Part shown: piece by piece, positions 7,972 through 18,420 of the stretch
Numbering within the stretch: the first letter of the stretch is position 1
Layout of the letters: each line of letters opens with the position of its first letter
DNA from: an uncultured Mycobacterium sp.
GTDB taxonomy: Bacteria; Actinomycetota; Actinomycetes; Mycobacteriales; Mycobacteriaceae
Assembly (NCBI GenBank): GCA_900078375.1
Contig: FLQS01000002.1
Span: 1 to 64,000 of the forward strand
Direction of reading: 5' to 3'
DNA: 64,000 bases
Position numbers and translations under genes: made by a program
The notes under the pieces: model-generated
Seen by the model: only the letters and a program-made list of their open reading frames with translations
Databases searched by the model: none
Told to the model about the DNA's origin: nothing

Positions 7972-8934
7972 TCACTGCGCTTCGTTCGCCGGCGACCCGC
8001 CCGCCGGCGAAATTCTTTGTGTGATGAGCGTTTCCGCGGCGGTGTAGGGATCACACCGGCCGTCGGCAACAGCGTCGGCCAGGGCGTCAAGATCCGGGTG
8101 GCTGTGCAACCGGCTCTGCGCCAGCGACAGCACCTGCGCCCGTGCCCGTGCGGCGCGCCGGGCCGGTGTGTCGGCTCGGCGGTGGGCCTCGATCGCCTCG
8201 ATGAGCTCCCCCACTCCTTCGGCCCTGGCGGCAACCAGGGTCAGCACCGGAACGTGGGTCTCGAACTTGAGGTCGCGCACCGTCTGCGCCGCGCCCTCGC
8301 GGTCGGCCTTGTTCACCACCACCAGATCGGCAACCTCGAGCAGGCCCGCCTTGGCGGCTTGGACGGCGTCGCCCGCTCCCGGATTGAGGATCACGATGGT
8401 GGGATCGGCGACCGCGGCGATCTCGATCTCGGATTGCCCGACTCCCACGCTCTCCAGCAGCACGACGTCATAGCTCAACGCACCGAGCAACCGGATCGCG
8501 GCGGGCACGGCGGCGGCCAGGCCACCAAGATGACCGCGGGTGGCCACCGACCGGATCAGCACATCGGGATCGTTGATGTGGGCAGCCATCCTGATCCGGT
8601 CACCGAGCAGGGCCCCGCCGCTATAGGGCGACGACGGATCCACCGCGAGCACCGCGACCCGTTGTCCGCGTTCGCGATACGCCGCGACGAGCACGGCGAT
8701 CGTCGTCGACTTACCCGCACCGGGCGGGCCCGTCACGCCGACCACCGGCACCACGGCCGGACCGAGCAGGGCGAGCACTTCGTCACGGCGGGCACTCTCG
8801 ACGAGGCTCAGCAGCCGCCCGACCGCCCGGGTGTTCCCGCTGCGGGCCGCGGCGATCAGCTCGGCGACGTCCATAGAGGGCAACGCTAGCGCGGAGATGG
8901 ACACCGATTCGGGTTGACCTATTTCAGGCGACAT
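7972..8934 (-). CDS. meaB: MeaB/ArgK-type GTPase, chaperone of B12-dependent acyl-CoA mutase
   Basis: A 320-residue G3E-family P-loop GTPase. The Walker A motif GPPGAGKST is at residues 69-77 and a VVNKAD guanine-specificity motif follows. MeaB proteins gate delivery and repair of adenosylcobalamin in methylmalonyl-CoA-type mutases. The partner mutase subunits lie at 16349-18327 in the same island. The start at 8934 overlaps operator A4; an alternative ATG at 8874 (MDVAELIAAARSG) would still leave a normal MeaB, so the start is uncertain. The gene is divergent from the SDR at 8987. Confidence 0.88.
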   Translation of the reverse strand: MSPEIGQPESVSISALALPSMDVAELIAAARSGNTRAVGRLLSLVESARRDEVLALLGPAVVPVVGVTGPPGAGKSTTIAVLVAAYRERGQRVAVLAVDPSSPYSGGALLGDRIRMAAHINDPDVLIRSVATRGHLGGLAAAVPAAIRLLGALSYDVVLLESVGVGQSEIEIAAVADPTIVILNPGAGDAVQAAKAGLLEVADLVVVNKADREGAAQTVRDLKFETHVPVLTLVAARAEGVGELIEAIEAHRRADTPARRAARARAQVLSLAQSRLHSHPDLDALADAVADGRCDPYTAAETLITQRISPAGGSPANEAQ

Positions 8935-8950
8935 GAGAATACTATTCTCT
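8934..8950. promoter_or_regulatory. TetR-type operator A4
   Basis: TGAGAATACTATTCTCT holds a perfect GAGAAT-ACT-ATTCTC palindrome between the divergent MeaB gene and the SDR gene at 8987. It touches the annotated MeaB start codon, which suggests either a leaderless transcript or use of the internal start at 8874. Confidence 0.7.
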
Positions 8951-8986
8951 CAAGTAGAGAGCGTCAGTTGCAAGAAGGGTAACGCT

Positions 8987-9751
8987 ATGCAGATCAGTGG
9001 GAATTCGGCCGTCGTCTTCGGTGGTGCGGGCGGCCTGGGCGAGGCGACCGTGCGCAAACTGCACGGGGCAGGCGTCAAGGTCGTGATCGCCGACTTGTCC
9101 GACGAGAAGGGCGAGGCGCTCGCCGGTGAGCTCGGGATTCCCTATGTGCGCACCGACGTCACCAACGACGACGACGTGCTGGCCGCCATCGCCGCGGCCG
9201 AGGCGCTCGGCCCGCTGCGCGTCTCTGTCGACACCCACGGCGGCCCGGCCGGTGGCGGGCGGCTGGTCGGCAAGGACGGCTCCCCGATGGAGATGGAGGC
9301 GTTCACCAAGACCATCACCTTCTACCTGACCGCGGTGTTCAACGTCATGCGGCATGTTGCCGCAGCGATGGCGCGTCAGGAGCCCGACGAGAACGGTGCC
9401 CGTGGCGTGATCATCAACACCGCGTCCATCGCCGCATTCGAAGGCCAGATCGGGCAGCTGCCCTATTCGGCCGCCAAGGGCGGCGTCGTGGCGATGACAC
9501 TGGTTGCCGCACGCGATCTTTCGCCACTGGGTATCCGGGTGATGTCGATCGCGCCGGGCACCATCAACACCCCCGCGTACGGCAAGGCTGCCGATCAGCT
9601 GGAGGCCTACTGGGGCCCGCAGGTGCCGTTCCCCAAGCGGATGGGACGCTCGGTCGAGTACGGCGCACTGGCACTGTCGATCGCCGAAAACGACTACCTC
9701 AACGGCGAAACCATCCGACTGGACGGCGCATTGCGCTTCCCGCCGAAGTAG
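8987..9751 (+). CDS. SDR oxidoreductase, 3-hydroxyacyl-CoA dehydrogenase type
   Basis: A 254-residue classical short-chain dehydrogenase. The NAD-binding loop reads FGGAGGLGEAT near residues 10-20, and the catalytic Ser and YxxxK motif appear as NTASIAAFEGQIGQLPYSAAKGG. The pattern resembles 17beta-HSD10-like 3-hydroxyacyl-CoA dehydrogenases, fitting the beta-oxidation setting. ATG 8987 is preferred over 8933 because AAGGG precedes it and because the longer frame would begin inside operator A4. It is convergent with the enoyl-CoA hydratase, with a terminator hairpin between them. Confidence 0.88.
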   Translation: MQISGNSAVVFGGAGGLGEATVRKLHGAGVKVVIADLSDEKGEALAGELGIPYVRTDVTNDDDVLAAIAAAEALGPLRVSVDTHGGPAGGGRLVGKDGSPMEMEAFTKTITFYLTAVFNVMRHVAAAMARQEPDENGARGVIINTASIAAFEGQIGQLPYSAAKGGVVAMTLVAARDLSPLGIRVMSIAPGTINTPAYGKAADQLEAYWGPQVPFPKRMGRSVEYGALALSIAENDYLNGETIRLDGALRFPPK

Positions 9752-9759
9752 CAGGTGCC

Positions 9760-9813
9760 GACAGTAACGCCACGGCGGAATTCACCAGGAATTCCCGCCG
9801 TGGCGTTACTGTC
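9760..9813. terminator. Bidirectional hairpin between convergent genes
   Basis: A 19-bp perfect inverted repeat: GACAGTAACGCCACGGCGG at 9760-9778 pairs with 9795-9813, and an inner AATTC/GAATT pair extends the stem. It sits just after the SDR stop and before the enoyl-CoA hydratase stop, so it can end transcription from both sides. There is no strong T-tract. Confidence 0.75.
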
Positions 9814-9818
9814 ACGCT

Positions 9819-10592
9819 CTACTTCTTGGCTGACTTTTCCACGAGCCCGTCGACGATCTTGTTGAAGTCGGCGGTGCCGAACGACACGTACTCCGCGAGG
9901 TTCGCGTAGTCCAGCGAGGCCATCACCGACTTCTCCAGCTGCAGGTTCATCAGCCGCTTGGTGGCCTCGACCGCCTGCTGCGGCAGTTCGATGATCTTCT
10001 TGGCGCACGCGATCGCCTCGGACACCGGATCGGCCACAACATGATTCGCCAGCCCGAGTTCCACCGCACGCTGAGCCTTGATGCGCACACCGGTCAGGGC
10101 GAACTCCTTGGCCTGCAGGAGCGAGATCTGCGATCCCCACACCAGCGGGCCGCCGTCGGCGGCGACCAGGCCGATGGACACGTGCGGGTCGGCGAAGAAC
10201 GCGTTCTCGGCGATGTAGACGATGTCGGACAGTGCGGCCAGGCTACAGCCCAGGCCGACGGCCGGTCCGTTGACGGCCGCGATCACCGGAATCCGGCAGC
10301 GGACCATGCCGATCACCAGGTCGCGGCCATGCTTGATCGTCTTCTGCCGCAACGCTTCATCATTGCGGAGCTCGTCGAGGTAGTTGAAGTCGCCGCCCGC
10401 CGAGAACGCCCGCCCCGCACCGGTGATGACGGCCGCCCGCGCGGAGGCATCCTCGTTGAGCGCCTCCCAGATCTTGGCCAGCCCGACGTGCAGATTGTCG
10501 TTGACGGCGTTCAGCTCATCGGGGCGGTTCAGCGTGATGATGCGCAGCGGGCCGTCGGCCGTGACGTCGATTTCGTCTGGCATGTCGTACAT
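9819..10592 (-). CDS. Enoyl-CoA hydratase/isomerase family protein
   Basis: A 257-residue crotonase-fold protein. The N-terminus reads LRIITLNRPDELNAVN, the oxyanion-hole strand FSAGGDFNYLDEL appears near residue 65-75, and a GLGCSLAALSDIVY helix follows near residue 110-120. It would hydrate or isomerise an enoyl-CoA made by the neighbouring acyl-CoA dehydrogenase pair. The start at 10592 (MYDMPDE) lies 3 nt after the upstream dehydrogenase; an ATG three codons later is equally possible. It is the last gene of the ligase-dehydrogenase-hydratase operon controlled from 14003-14040. Confidence 0.88.
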   Translation of the reverse strand: MYDMPDEIDVTADGPLRIITLNRPDELNAVNDNLHVGLAKIWEALNEDASARAAVITGAGRAFSAGGDFNYLDELRNDEALRQKTIKHGRDLVIGMVRCRIPVIAAVNGPAVGLGCSLAALSDIVYIAENAFFADPHVSIGLVAADGGPLVWGSQISLLQAKEFALTGVRIKAQRAVELGLANHVVADPVSEAIACAKKIIELPQQAVEATKRLMNLQLEKSVMASLDYANLAEYVSFGTADFNKIVDGLVEKSAKK

Positions 10593-10595
10593 GTC

Positions 10596-11684
10596 TTATA
10601 TCCCCAATCCGAGAATGCGTCCGGCAATGATGTTCTTCTGAATCTGTGACGTTCCGCCCATGACACTCTGGGCACGGCTGTAGAGGTAGGCGCCGAACAA
10701 CTCCTCGTCGTCGGTGCCGACGGTGGCCAGCGCGGCATGGCCGACCGACTGCTCGGTCCAGGTCATCAGCAGCTTGTCCAGCGACCCGTCCGGGCCGTGC
10801 TTGATGCCGTCGAGCTGCTCGGAGAGCCGCCGCCGCACGTGCAGGCGCAACATCTCGGTCTGCACCCAGGCCCACGACAGCTCGTCGGGAGCCGGGCCGT
10901 CCACGCGGGCGGCCATCTGGCGCACCAGTTTTCCGTACCGCGCCGAGAAACCCAGGGTCGACGGTTCGCGCTCGTGACTGACGACCGTCATGGCCAGCTT
11001 CCAGCCATCACCCGGCGCGCCGACCATATTCGCGGCCGGAACGCGGGCGCCATCGAACTCGACCTGACCGAACTCCTTGGTGACGCCGCTGATCATCTTG
11101 AGCGGCCGTTGCACGATCCCGGGCTGGTGCATCGTGACGATGAACGCCGAGATGCCTTTGTGTTTGGGCACATCCTTGTCGGTACGCGCCAGGACCAGGC
11201 ACCAGTCGGCGCAATCGGAGTAGCTGGTCCAAATCTTGTGGCCGTTGATGATGTACTCATCGCCATCGCGGGTTGCAGTGGTCGTCAGCGAGGCCAGGTC
11301 CGAACCGGCACCGGGCTCCGAAAAGCCTTGACACCAGCGCTCGGTGCCGTTGATCATGCCGGGCAGAAAGCGCTGCGCCAGTTCCTCGCTGCCGTGATGG
11401 CGCAGGCCCACCACCAGGTAGCCCAGGCTGGGCCGCGCCGGTGCGCCGGCCTTGGCGATCTCCTCGTCGACGATCACGTCGAAGACGGTCGGCAGGCCCT
11501 GACCGCCATACTCTTGCGGCCACGACGTGCCGAAGAAGCCGGCCGCATACAGGGCCTGATGCCACTCCCCCGCTTTGGCCCAGTAGGCATCACCGGAGGT
11601 CGGGAACTTGCCCTTCTGCTCGGTCAGCCAGCCGCGCAGCCGCTCCCGGAAGGCGGCCTCGTCTGGCGAATCACGAAAGTCCAA
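10596..11684 (-). CDS. Acyl-CoA dehydrogenase, long subunit of second pair
   Basis: A 362-residue FadE-type flavoprotein. WCQGFSEPGAGSDLAS, HKIWTSYSDCADW and the C-terminal GGTSQIQKNIIAGRILGLGI are all intact. It overlaps its upstream partner at 11671 by 14 nt, so the two subunits are probably made together and assemble as a heterotetramer. Lying between an acyl-CoA ligase and an enoyl-CoA hydratase, it probably performs the alpha,beta-dehydrogenation of the CoA ester formed by that ligase. Confidence 0.9.
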   Translation of the reverse strand: MDFRDSPDEAAFRERLRGWLTEQKGKFPTSGDAYWAKAGEWHQALYAAGFFGTSWPQEYGGQGLPTVFDVIVDEEIAKAGAPARPSLGYLVVGLRHHGSEELAQRFLPGMINGTERWCQGFSEPGAGSDLASLTTTATRDGDEYIINGHKIWTSYSDCADWCLVLARTDKDVPKHKGISAFIVTMHQPGIVQRPLKMISGVTKEFGQVEFDGARVPAANMVGAPGDGWKLAMTVVSHEREPSTLGFSARYGKLVRQMAARVDGPAPDELSWAWVQTEMLRLHVRRRLSEQLDGIKHGPDGSLDKLLMTWTEQSVGHAALATVGTDDEELFGAYLYSRAQSVMGGTSQIQKNIIAGRILGLGI

Positions 11685-12576
11685 TGGTCAACTCCTCCAA
11701 CTTGACTGGCCAGGCCTCGATGGCTGCCAGCACCCGACGCAGATAAATATGGGCCAGGCACTCCCAGGTGTTGCCGATTCCGCCGTGCACCTGAATCGAT
11801 ATCTCAGCGACCGTGAATGCCGCTCGCGCACAATAGATCTTGGCCACCCGAGCGGCCTCCACGGCCTGCTCGACGGGCAGTTCGTCGACCGCCCAGGCGG
11901 CATGGCGCAGAACGCTCACCGAGCCCTCGATAAGAGCCAGACCTTCAGCCAGCATGTGCGCGACGGCCTGATACGAGCCGATAGCCGCGCCGTACTGCTC
12001 GCGGACCTTGGCGTATTCGGTTGCCAGCGTGTGGGTACCGCGGGCGGCCCCCACCAGGTCAGCCGTGGTGACCACCAGAGCCAGGGCGTACCAGCGCTGG
12101 GCCTGCTCGGCGGTCAACTCCCCCACCACTTCGGGGGTGCCGCAGACCGCGGCGGTGATCCGGGTCAGATCGGCGGCGTCGCGGGTGTCGCCCACGCCGA
12201 CCGACTCCACGGTGGTGCCGGCCAGTCGCAACGCCGCACCGACACCGTCGGCGTCGATGACCGCGTCACCGACAGCGACGCTCGCCGGCAGCGGGTCGGT
12301 GCCGAGCAGGCGGTACAGATCGTCGGCGAGCACCGCGCCGAGGAACGGCACGTCGACCAGACCACGGGCGAACTCCTCGGCAACCAGCGCAACTTCGACA
12401 CCACTGGCGCCATCGGAACGAAGCGACCGCCACCCGGTCGCGTCGACGGTCTTGGCCAGCCGGGTACGCCGGGACTGGTCGTCCAGGTCCGCAACCGACC
12501 CGGGGCCGAAGTCATCGGCCAGCTTGGCCGCGGCGTCGCGCAGCTGCTGCTGCTCACTCGTCAGACGTACGTCCAT
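11671..12576 (-). CDS. Acyl-CoA dehydrogenase, short partner subunit of second pair
   Basis: A 301-residue acyl-CoA dehydrogenase-like protein. The N-terminal MDVRLTSEQQQLRDAAAKL helix and the C-terminal VREQYGAAIGSYQAVAHMLA and QVHGGIGNTWE motifs are present, but the SEPxxGSD motif is absent and the middle domain is short. ATG 12576 is chosen; upstream in-frame residues are only ligase shadow. It overlaps the ligase gene by 23 nt and the downstream long subunit by 14 nt. A structural or FAD-sharing role in a heteromer is inferred from known mycobacterial pairs. Confidence 0.85.
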   Translation of the reverse strand: MDVRLTSEQQQLRDAAAKLADDFGPGSVADLDDQSRRTRLAKTVDATGWRSLRSDGASGVEVALVAEEFARGLVDVPFLGAVLADDLYRLLGTDPLPASVAVGDAVIDADGVGAALRLAGTTVESVGVGDTRDAADLTRITAAVCGTPEVVGELTAEQAQRWYALALVVTTADLVGAARGTHTLATEYAKVREQYGAAIGSYQAVAHMLAEGLALIEGSVSVLRHAAWAVDELPVEQAVEAARVAKIYCARAAFTVAEISIQVHGGIGNTWECLAHIYLRRVLAAIEAWPVKLEELTIGLS

Positions 12577-14011
12577 ACTGCTCCTTGAGAACTCGCCGCA
12601 GCGCCTTACCCGATGGCAGGCGCGGGATTTCGGGCACGAACACAATGTCACGTGGGCGTTTGTAGGAGGCCAGCCGGCCGGCGATCAGCGCATCCAGCTC
12701 GTCAGCGCTGACCTCCTCGGCGGTGGCCACCGCCGCGATCACGGCCTCGCCGTCTTGCGCGTCGGGTACTCCGAACACCGCACAGTCCCGCACGGCCGGG
12801 TGCCCGTGCAGGACCGACTCGATCTCGACGGGGGCGACCTGAAACCCGCGCACCTTGATCATTTCCTTGAGCCGGTCGGTGATTCGCAGCCAGCCGTCGT
12901 CGAGGTAGCCGATATCGCCGGTGCGATACCAGCCGTCGAGGAACGCATCAGCGGTGGCATCCTCGGGCAGATAGCCTGCCATCGCCGACTCCGAACGCAC
13001 CTGGATCTCTCCGGTCTCACCCGTCTCGACCGGCTCACCGGTTTTCGTTGACACGATGCGCACCGCCGGAATCGGCCGGCCCACGGTGTCCAGCCGGGCC
13101 TGGTCCCGGGGGCAGCACGCGATGACCGGTACCTCGCTGGTGCCGTAGGCCGAGATCCAGCCGACACCGGTCCGCTGCGTCACCTCGTCGGCCACGCTGA
13201 CGGTTACCGGGGTCGCGCACCACATGATGTAGCGCAGCGAGGACAGGTCGAAGGTCTCCAGTTTCGGATGCGACGCGATCGCCAGTGCGATTGGAGCGAC
13301 TGCCATTTCGACCGTGATGCGGTCATCCTGGATGTGCTGCAGCATTGTGTCGATGTCGAACCTGCGGTGCAGGCGCATCCAGGCACCGGCGTCGAGCACG
13401 GTCGCGATGTTGAGCAAGCCGAGGATGTGCGAGGGCGGGGTGACGATCTGCATGCGGTCGACAGCCGTCAGGCCCAGCGCCTGGCGCCAGTGCCGCACCC
13501 CCGCGGCCAGCGAGCCGTGAGTGTGCCGCACCGCCTTCGGCATTCCCGTCGTGCCCGAGCTGAAGACCAGCACCGCATCGGAATCGGCCACCGGCTCCCA
13601 CGGGCTCGGGTCCGCCGGGCTGATCGGTTCGTCGAGGCTCACCATCGGCATCGCGTCGGCCAGCACCGGGTTGTCACCGACGGCATGGTGGGCTCCCGCC
13701 ACCTCCAGAGCATGGCCGACGTCGGCGGTCTTCCAGCTGGGACTGATCAACACCGCCGACGCACCGAGACGCCAGATCGCCTGCACCGCGAAGATGAACT
13801 CGGGCCGGTTCGACGACATGAGTGCGACGCGCTGGCCGGCCCGTACCCCCCGACGCGCCAATGTGTCGGCCAACCCGGCGGACAGCGCATCGACCTGGGA
13901 TCGTGTGTAAATGCGGTCCTCGAAGGCAAGCACTCTCACGTCGCTCACGGCACGGTCCGCTCGCACATGGTCAGTGACAATCCCATCGACAGGCCGGTAA
14001 GACGAGAACAT
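12554..14011 (-). CDS. Acyl-CoA synthetase (class I adenylate-forming ligase)
   Basis: A 485-residue ANL-superfamily ligase that would activate a carboxylate with ATP and CoA. The P-loop FSSGTTGMPKAVRHTHGS lies at about residues 150-167. The motif YRTGDIGYLDDGWLRITDR, the hinge KEMIKVRGFQV and the C-terminal catalytic Lys in LPSGKALRR are present. The ATG at 14011 is chosen; an earlier in-frame ATG at 14041 would lie across operator A5. It heads the minus operon with two acyl-CoA dehydrogenases and a hydratase, so it probably starts beta-oxidation of a pathway acid. Confidence 0.88.
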   Translation of the reverse strand: MFSSYRPVDGIVTDHVRADRAVSDVRVLAFEDRIYTRSQVDALSAGLADTLARRGVRAGQRVALMSSNRPEFIFAVQAIWRLGASAVLISPSWKTADVGHALEVAGAHHAVGDNPVLADAMPMVSLDEPISPADPSPWEPVADSDAVLVFSSGTTGMPKAVRHTHGSLAAGVRHWRQALGLTAVDRMQIVTPPSHILGLLNIATVLDAGAWMRLHRRFDIDTMLQHIQDDRITVEMAVAPIALAIASHPKLETFDLSSLRYIMWCATPVTVSVADEVTQRTGVGWISAYGTSEVPVIACCPRDQARLDTVGRPIPAVRIVSTKTGEPVETGETGEIQVRSESAMAGYLPEDATADAFLDGWYRTGDIGYLDDGWLRITDRLKEMIKVRGFQVAPVEIESVLHGHPAVRDCAVFGVPDAQDGEAVIAAVATAEEVSADELDALIAGRLASYKRPRDIVFVPEIPRLPSGKALRRVLKEQYGRTSDE

Positions 14012-14040
14012 ACTATCGCCAGTAGAGAATCTAATTCTCA
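14003..14040. promoter_or_regulatory. Tandem TetR-type operators A5a and A5b
   Basis: AGAGAATCTAATTCTCA at 14024-14040 matches the island operator with a perfect GAGAAT/ATTCTC pair. CGAGAACATACTATCGC at 14003-14019 is a weaker copy. Centres are again 21 bp apart, as in front of the TetR gene. The pair lies between the divergent acyl-CoA ligase and the ferredoxin gene. Confidence 0.65.
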
Positions 14041-14083
14041 TCTGGGTAGAATGATAGTGCTCAAAACCCAAGGAGAGAAGTGC

Positions 14084-14356
14084 ATGGCCACGGCCACCAT
14101 CACGCTGGACGGTACGACCGTGACCGTGCCCGTCAACCCCGGTGACACGCTGCTGGAGTCCGCACGCCGGGCCGGACTGAGCCCGCCCTACAGCTGCGAG
14201 GCCGGTAACTGCGGCACGTGCATCGCCACCGTCACCGACGGCACGGTCACGATGCGGGTCAATGAGGTTCTCGACGACAGCGAGGTCGACGACGGGCTCG
14301 TGCTCACCTGCCAAGGCGTACCCCAGACCGACGTGACCCTGAGCTACGACGACTGA
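14084..14356 (+). CDS. Plant-type [2Fe-2S] ferredoxin
   Basis: A 90-residue ferredoxin with the four cluster cysteines C38, C43, C46 and C76 (CEAGNCGTC then TCQG). AAGGAGAG lies a few bases before the ATG. It is alone on the plus strand, under the regulon operators at 14003-14040, and overlaps the end of the convergent CoA transferase gene by 13 nt. It is the likely electron donor to the Rieske oxygenase at 1929, or to the P450 at 24879; the former is favoured because both carry the same operator. Confidence 0.9.
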   Translation: MATATITLDGTTVTVPVNPGDTLLESARRAGLSPPYSCEAGNCGTCIATVTDGTVTMRVNEVLDDSEVDDGLVLTCQGVPQTDVTLSYDD

Positions 14357-15396
14357 AATTCGTCGAGCGCCGGCGGCGGCCGATAGTCGGGCTGGTACCC
14401 CACCACCCGCACCGGACTGCCGACCAGGCGGTAATCCCCCGCGGTCACGATGACTTCCGGCGTCGCATCCAGCGCCTCGGGAAGCGATCGCACAGCAGCA
14501 GCCGGAATACCCAGCGGGCGCAGACGCGCCTCCCAGCCCACCGCGGAGTCGGCGACCAGTGCGTTCGTCACGACCGCGAGCACTTCGTCGCGATGCGCCG
14601 CGCGCTCGGCCATCGTCGGGAAGCCCTCGATACCCGCCTCGGCCGCGAAGGTCTTCCAGAAGCCGTCGTGGGTGACGAACAGCGCCAGATAACCGTCCGC
14701 GGTCGGGAACAGCTGGGCGGGAACATAGAACGAGTGCGCCCCGAACGGGTGCCTGTGCGGGTGCACCCCGTCGTTGAGGTATGCCGAGGCCCGGTAGTTC
14801 AGCTGCGAGAACATCACGTCGCGCAGCGACACGTCCACCTGTCCGCCCTCGCCGGAGACGATCATCGCGAGAAGTCCCAGTGCCGCGGTCAATCCGGTGG
14901 AGTTGTCGGCCGACGAGTAGCCCGGCAAGGTCGGCGCAGCATCGGGGTCACCGGTCATGGCCGCGACCCCGGTCGCCGCCTGGATGACGTAGTCGAAGGC
15001 CGGATCGTCGCCGCCGTCGAGTCCGTAGCCGGTCAGTGCGACGCACACGATCTTCTCGTTGTGCACGCGCAGGGCGTCGTAGGTGAGACCGAAGCGCCGG
15101 ATCACCGAGGGCTTCATATTGACCAGCAGCGCATCGGATTCCGCGGCCAGCTCACCCAGCCGCTGTTGCCCCTCTTCGGATGCCAGGTCCAGGCAGACGC
15201 TGCGCTTGTTGCGGTTGAGACTGGCGAAATAGCTCATCCCCACCTGACGGGAAATCTCCCCACCCGGCGGCTCGATCTTGATCACCTGCGCACCGAGGTC
15301 GGCCAGCAGCATGGTGGCGTACGGGCCGGCGAGCATGGTGCCGACCTCGAGAATCCGAATGCCGGACAGGGGTCCGGAAGCCAGGGGCCCGTTCAT
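14344..15396 (-). CDS. Class III CoA transferase (CaiB/BaiF family)
   Basis: A 350-residue formyl-CoA transferase-type protein. The N-terminus LSGIRILEVGTMLAGPYATM and ADLGAQVIKIEPPGG are typical. The expected catalytic Asp is kept in PAFDYVIQAATG (about residue 130). It would move CoA between a donor thioester and a pathway acid, or act as an acyl-CoA epimerase (AMACR relatives). It is the last gene of the mutase operon: it overlaps the LLM gene upstream by 4 nt and the convergent ferredoxin by 13 nt. Confidence 0.85.
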   Translation of the reverse strand: MNGPLASGPLSGIRILEVGTMLAGPYATMLLADLGAQVIKIEPPGGEISRQVGMSYFASLNRNKRSVCLDLASEEGQQRLGELAAESDALLVNMKPSVIRRFGLTYDALRVHNEKIVCVALTGYGLDGGDDPAFDYVIQAATGVAAMTGDPDAAPTLPGYSSADNSTGLTAALGLLAMIVSGEGGQVDVSLRDVMFSQLNYRASAYLNDGVHPHRHPFGAHSFYVPAQLFPTADGYLALFVTHDGFWKTFAAEAGIEGFPTMAERAAHRDEVLAVVTNALVADSAVGWEARLRPLGIPAAAVRSLPEALDATPEVIVTAGDYRLVGSPVRVVGYQPDYRPPPALDEFQSS

Positions 15397-16349
15397 CGAA
15401 GTTCAGCGGCGAGCTGCGAAATCACCTCGCGGGTGCGGTATTTCGATGCCACCAGCTCATCGCGGGTCTCGCCGATCGGCAGCAGCCGAACCGACAGGTC
15501 GGTCACTCCGGCGTCGGCGAACGCGCGGAACCGCGCCAGGATAGCCTCTTCGTCGCCGGCCGCGCAGAGATCGCCGACGTTGCGGGCATCACCACGGTCG
15601 AGCAGCTTTTGATAGTTCGGCGACGTCTCCGCCTCGGCCAGGATGCGGTTGGCCCGATCCTTGGCCGCGTCGATCTCGGAATTGGCGCACAGGCACACCG
15701 GGATTCCGGCCACGATGCGCGGGGCTTTGCGTCCGGCGTTGTCGGCAGCCTTGGTGATGCGGGGGGCGATGTGGTCGCCGATCGCCCGCTCGTCGGCCAT
15801 CCACAGCACGGTGCCGTCGGTGAGTTCGCCCGCGATCTGCAGCATCACCGGGCCGAGCGCGGCGACCAGCACCGGAAGCGGTATCTCCGCCTGCAGCACA
15901 GTCGGATTGTGCACGGTGAAGTTGTCGTTCTCGACGTCCACATCGCCGGGGCCCGCCAGCGCCGCGTTGAGCACCTCGAGGTAGTCGCGGGTGTATGCGG
16001 CGGGCTTGTCGTAGGGCAGACCCAGCATGTCGCGGATGATCCAGTGGTGCGAGGGCCCGACGCCAAGAGCCAGTCGCCCGCCGCTGGCGGCGTGCACGGA
16101 CAGCGCCTGGCGGGCCAGCGCGATCGGGTGCTGTGCCTGCAGCGGAACCACCGCGGTGCCCAGTTCGATGCGGGAAGTCCTGGCGCTCATCAGCGCGACC
16201 ATCGTCAGCGCGTCGAAGTCGTTGGGCACCTGAGGCATCCACGCGGTGTCGAAGCCGGCGCCTTCGGCCCACTCGATGTCCTCGATGAGCTTCTTCACCT
16301 TGCGGGCCATGTCGCCGCGTTCGGCGCCGATCATCACACCAAGACGCAT
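15393..16349 (-). CDS. LLM-class (F420-type) flavin-dependent oxidoreductase
   Basis: A 318-residue luciferase-like TIM-barrel protein. The AEGAGFDTAWMPQVPNDFD segment, the SRIELGTAVVPLQAQHP strand and the GGRLALGVGPSHHWI loop are typical of actinobacterial F420-dependent members such as alcohol dehydrogenases and reductases. It sits between the B12 subunit and the CoA transferase with 1-4 nt overlaps, so it is part of the mutase operon. The substrate could be an alcohol, ketone or enoyl intermediate; the cofactor is inferred from family relatives. Confidence 0.82.
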   Translation of the reverse strand: MRLGVMIGAERGDMARKVKKLIEDIEWAEGAGFDTAWMPQVPNDFDALTMVALMSARTSRIELGTAVVPLQAQHPIALARQALSVHAASGGRLALGVGPSHHWIIRDMLGLPYDKPAAYTRDYLEVLNAALAGPGDVDVENDNFTVHNPTVLQAEIPLPVLVAALGPVMLQIAGELTDGTVLWMADERAIGDHIAPRITKAADNAGRKAPRIVAGIPVCLCANSEIDAAKDRANRILAEAETSPNYQKLLDRGDARNVGDLCAAGDEEAILARFRAFADAGVTDLSVRLLPIGETRDELVASKYRTREVISQLAAELR

Positions 16350-16749
16350 TATTCGGCCACCTGTTCTGAAGTCAGCGCACGGACGTCACGGACAAGGGTG
16401 TCCAGCGACGTTCCGGTCGGAAATACTGCGGCCGCACCGGCTTCCAGCAGCTTGGGTACGTCACCCAGCGGAATCGTGCCGCCGACGATGACCGCGATGT
16501 CACCCGCGTCGGCGGCGCGCAGTGCGTCGACGGTGCGCTGGGTCAGCGCCAGATGCGCGCCCGACAGAATGGAAAGCCCAACGACGGCAACGTCTTCCTG
16601 CAGGGCGATCGACACGATGTCCTCGATGCGCTGGCGGATTCCGGTGTAGATCACCTCGAAGCCGGCATCGCGCAGCGCGCGGGCCACGATCTTGGCGCCC
16701 CGGTCATGTCCGTCGAGACCGGGTTTGGCGACCAACACACGGGCGCTCA

Positions 16750-16750
<1 letters not shown>
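16349..16750 (-). CDS. Cobalamin-binding subunit of acyl-CoA mutase
   Basis: A 133-residue B12-binding domain protein. The DxHxxG cobalamin motif is D13-G-H15-D-R-G18, with later SILSGAHL and VGGTIPLGD loops that contact the nucleotide tail. The GTG start at 16750 is chosen because it overlaps the mutase stop by one base; the longer frame to 16783 is unlikely. It supplies the adenosylcobalamin-binding half of a split mutase whose catalytic subunit is the adjoining gene. The split format is also known for isobutyryl- and 2-hydroxyisobutyryl-CoA mutases. Confidence 0.9.
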
Positions 16751-18327
<1,577 letters not shown>

Positions 18328-18420
18328 CGGTGGATACCGTACTTGCAGTTTAAGAGAATGCCAATACCGCTTTGGGTAAGTCGTGTGCAGTTTCCGCCGA
18401 AGGCGCTGGTGAGGCGATCC

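Noticed and set aside
18353..18369. AGAGAAT half-site upstream of the mutase gene
   Set aside because: Only the left half matches the operator; the right half (AATACCG) does not, so it is not listed as a site, although weak regulation is possible.
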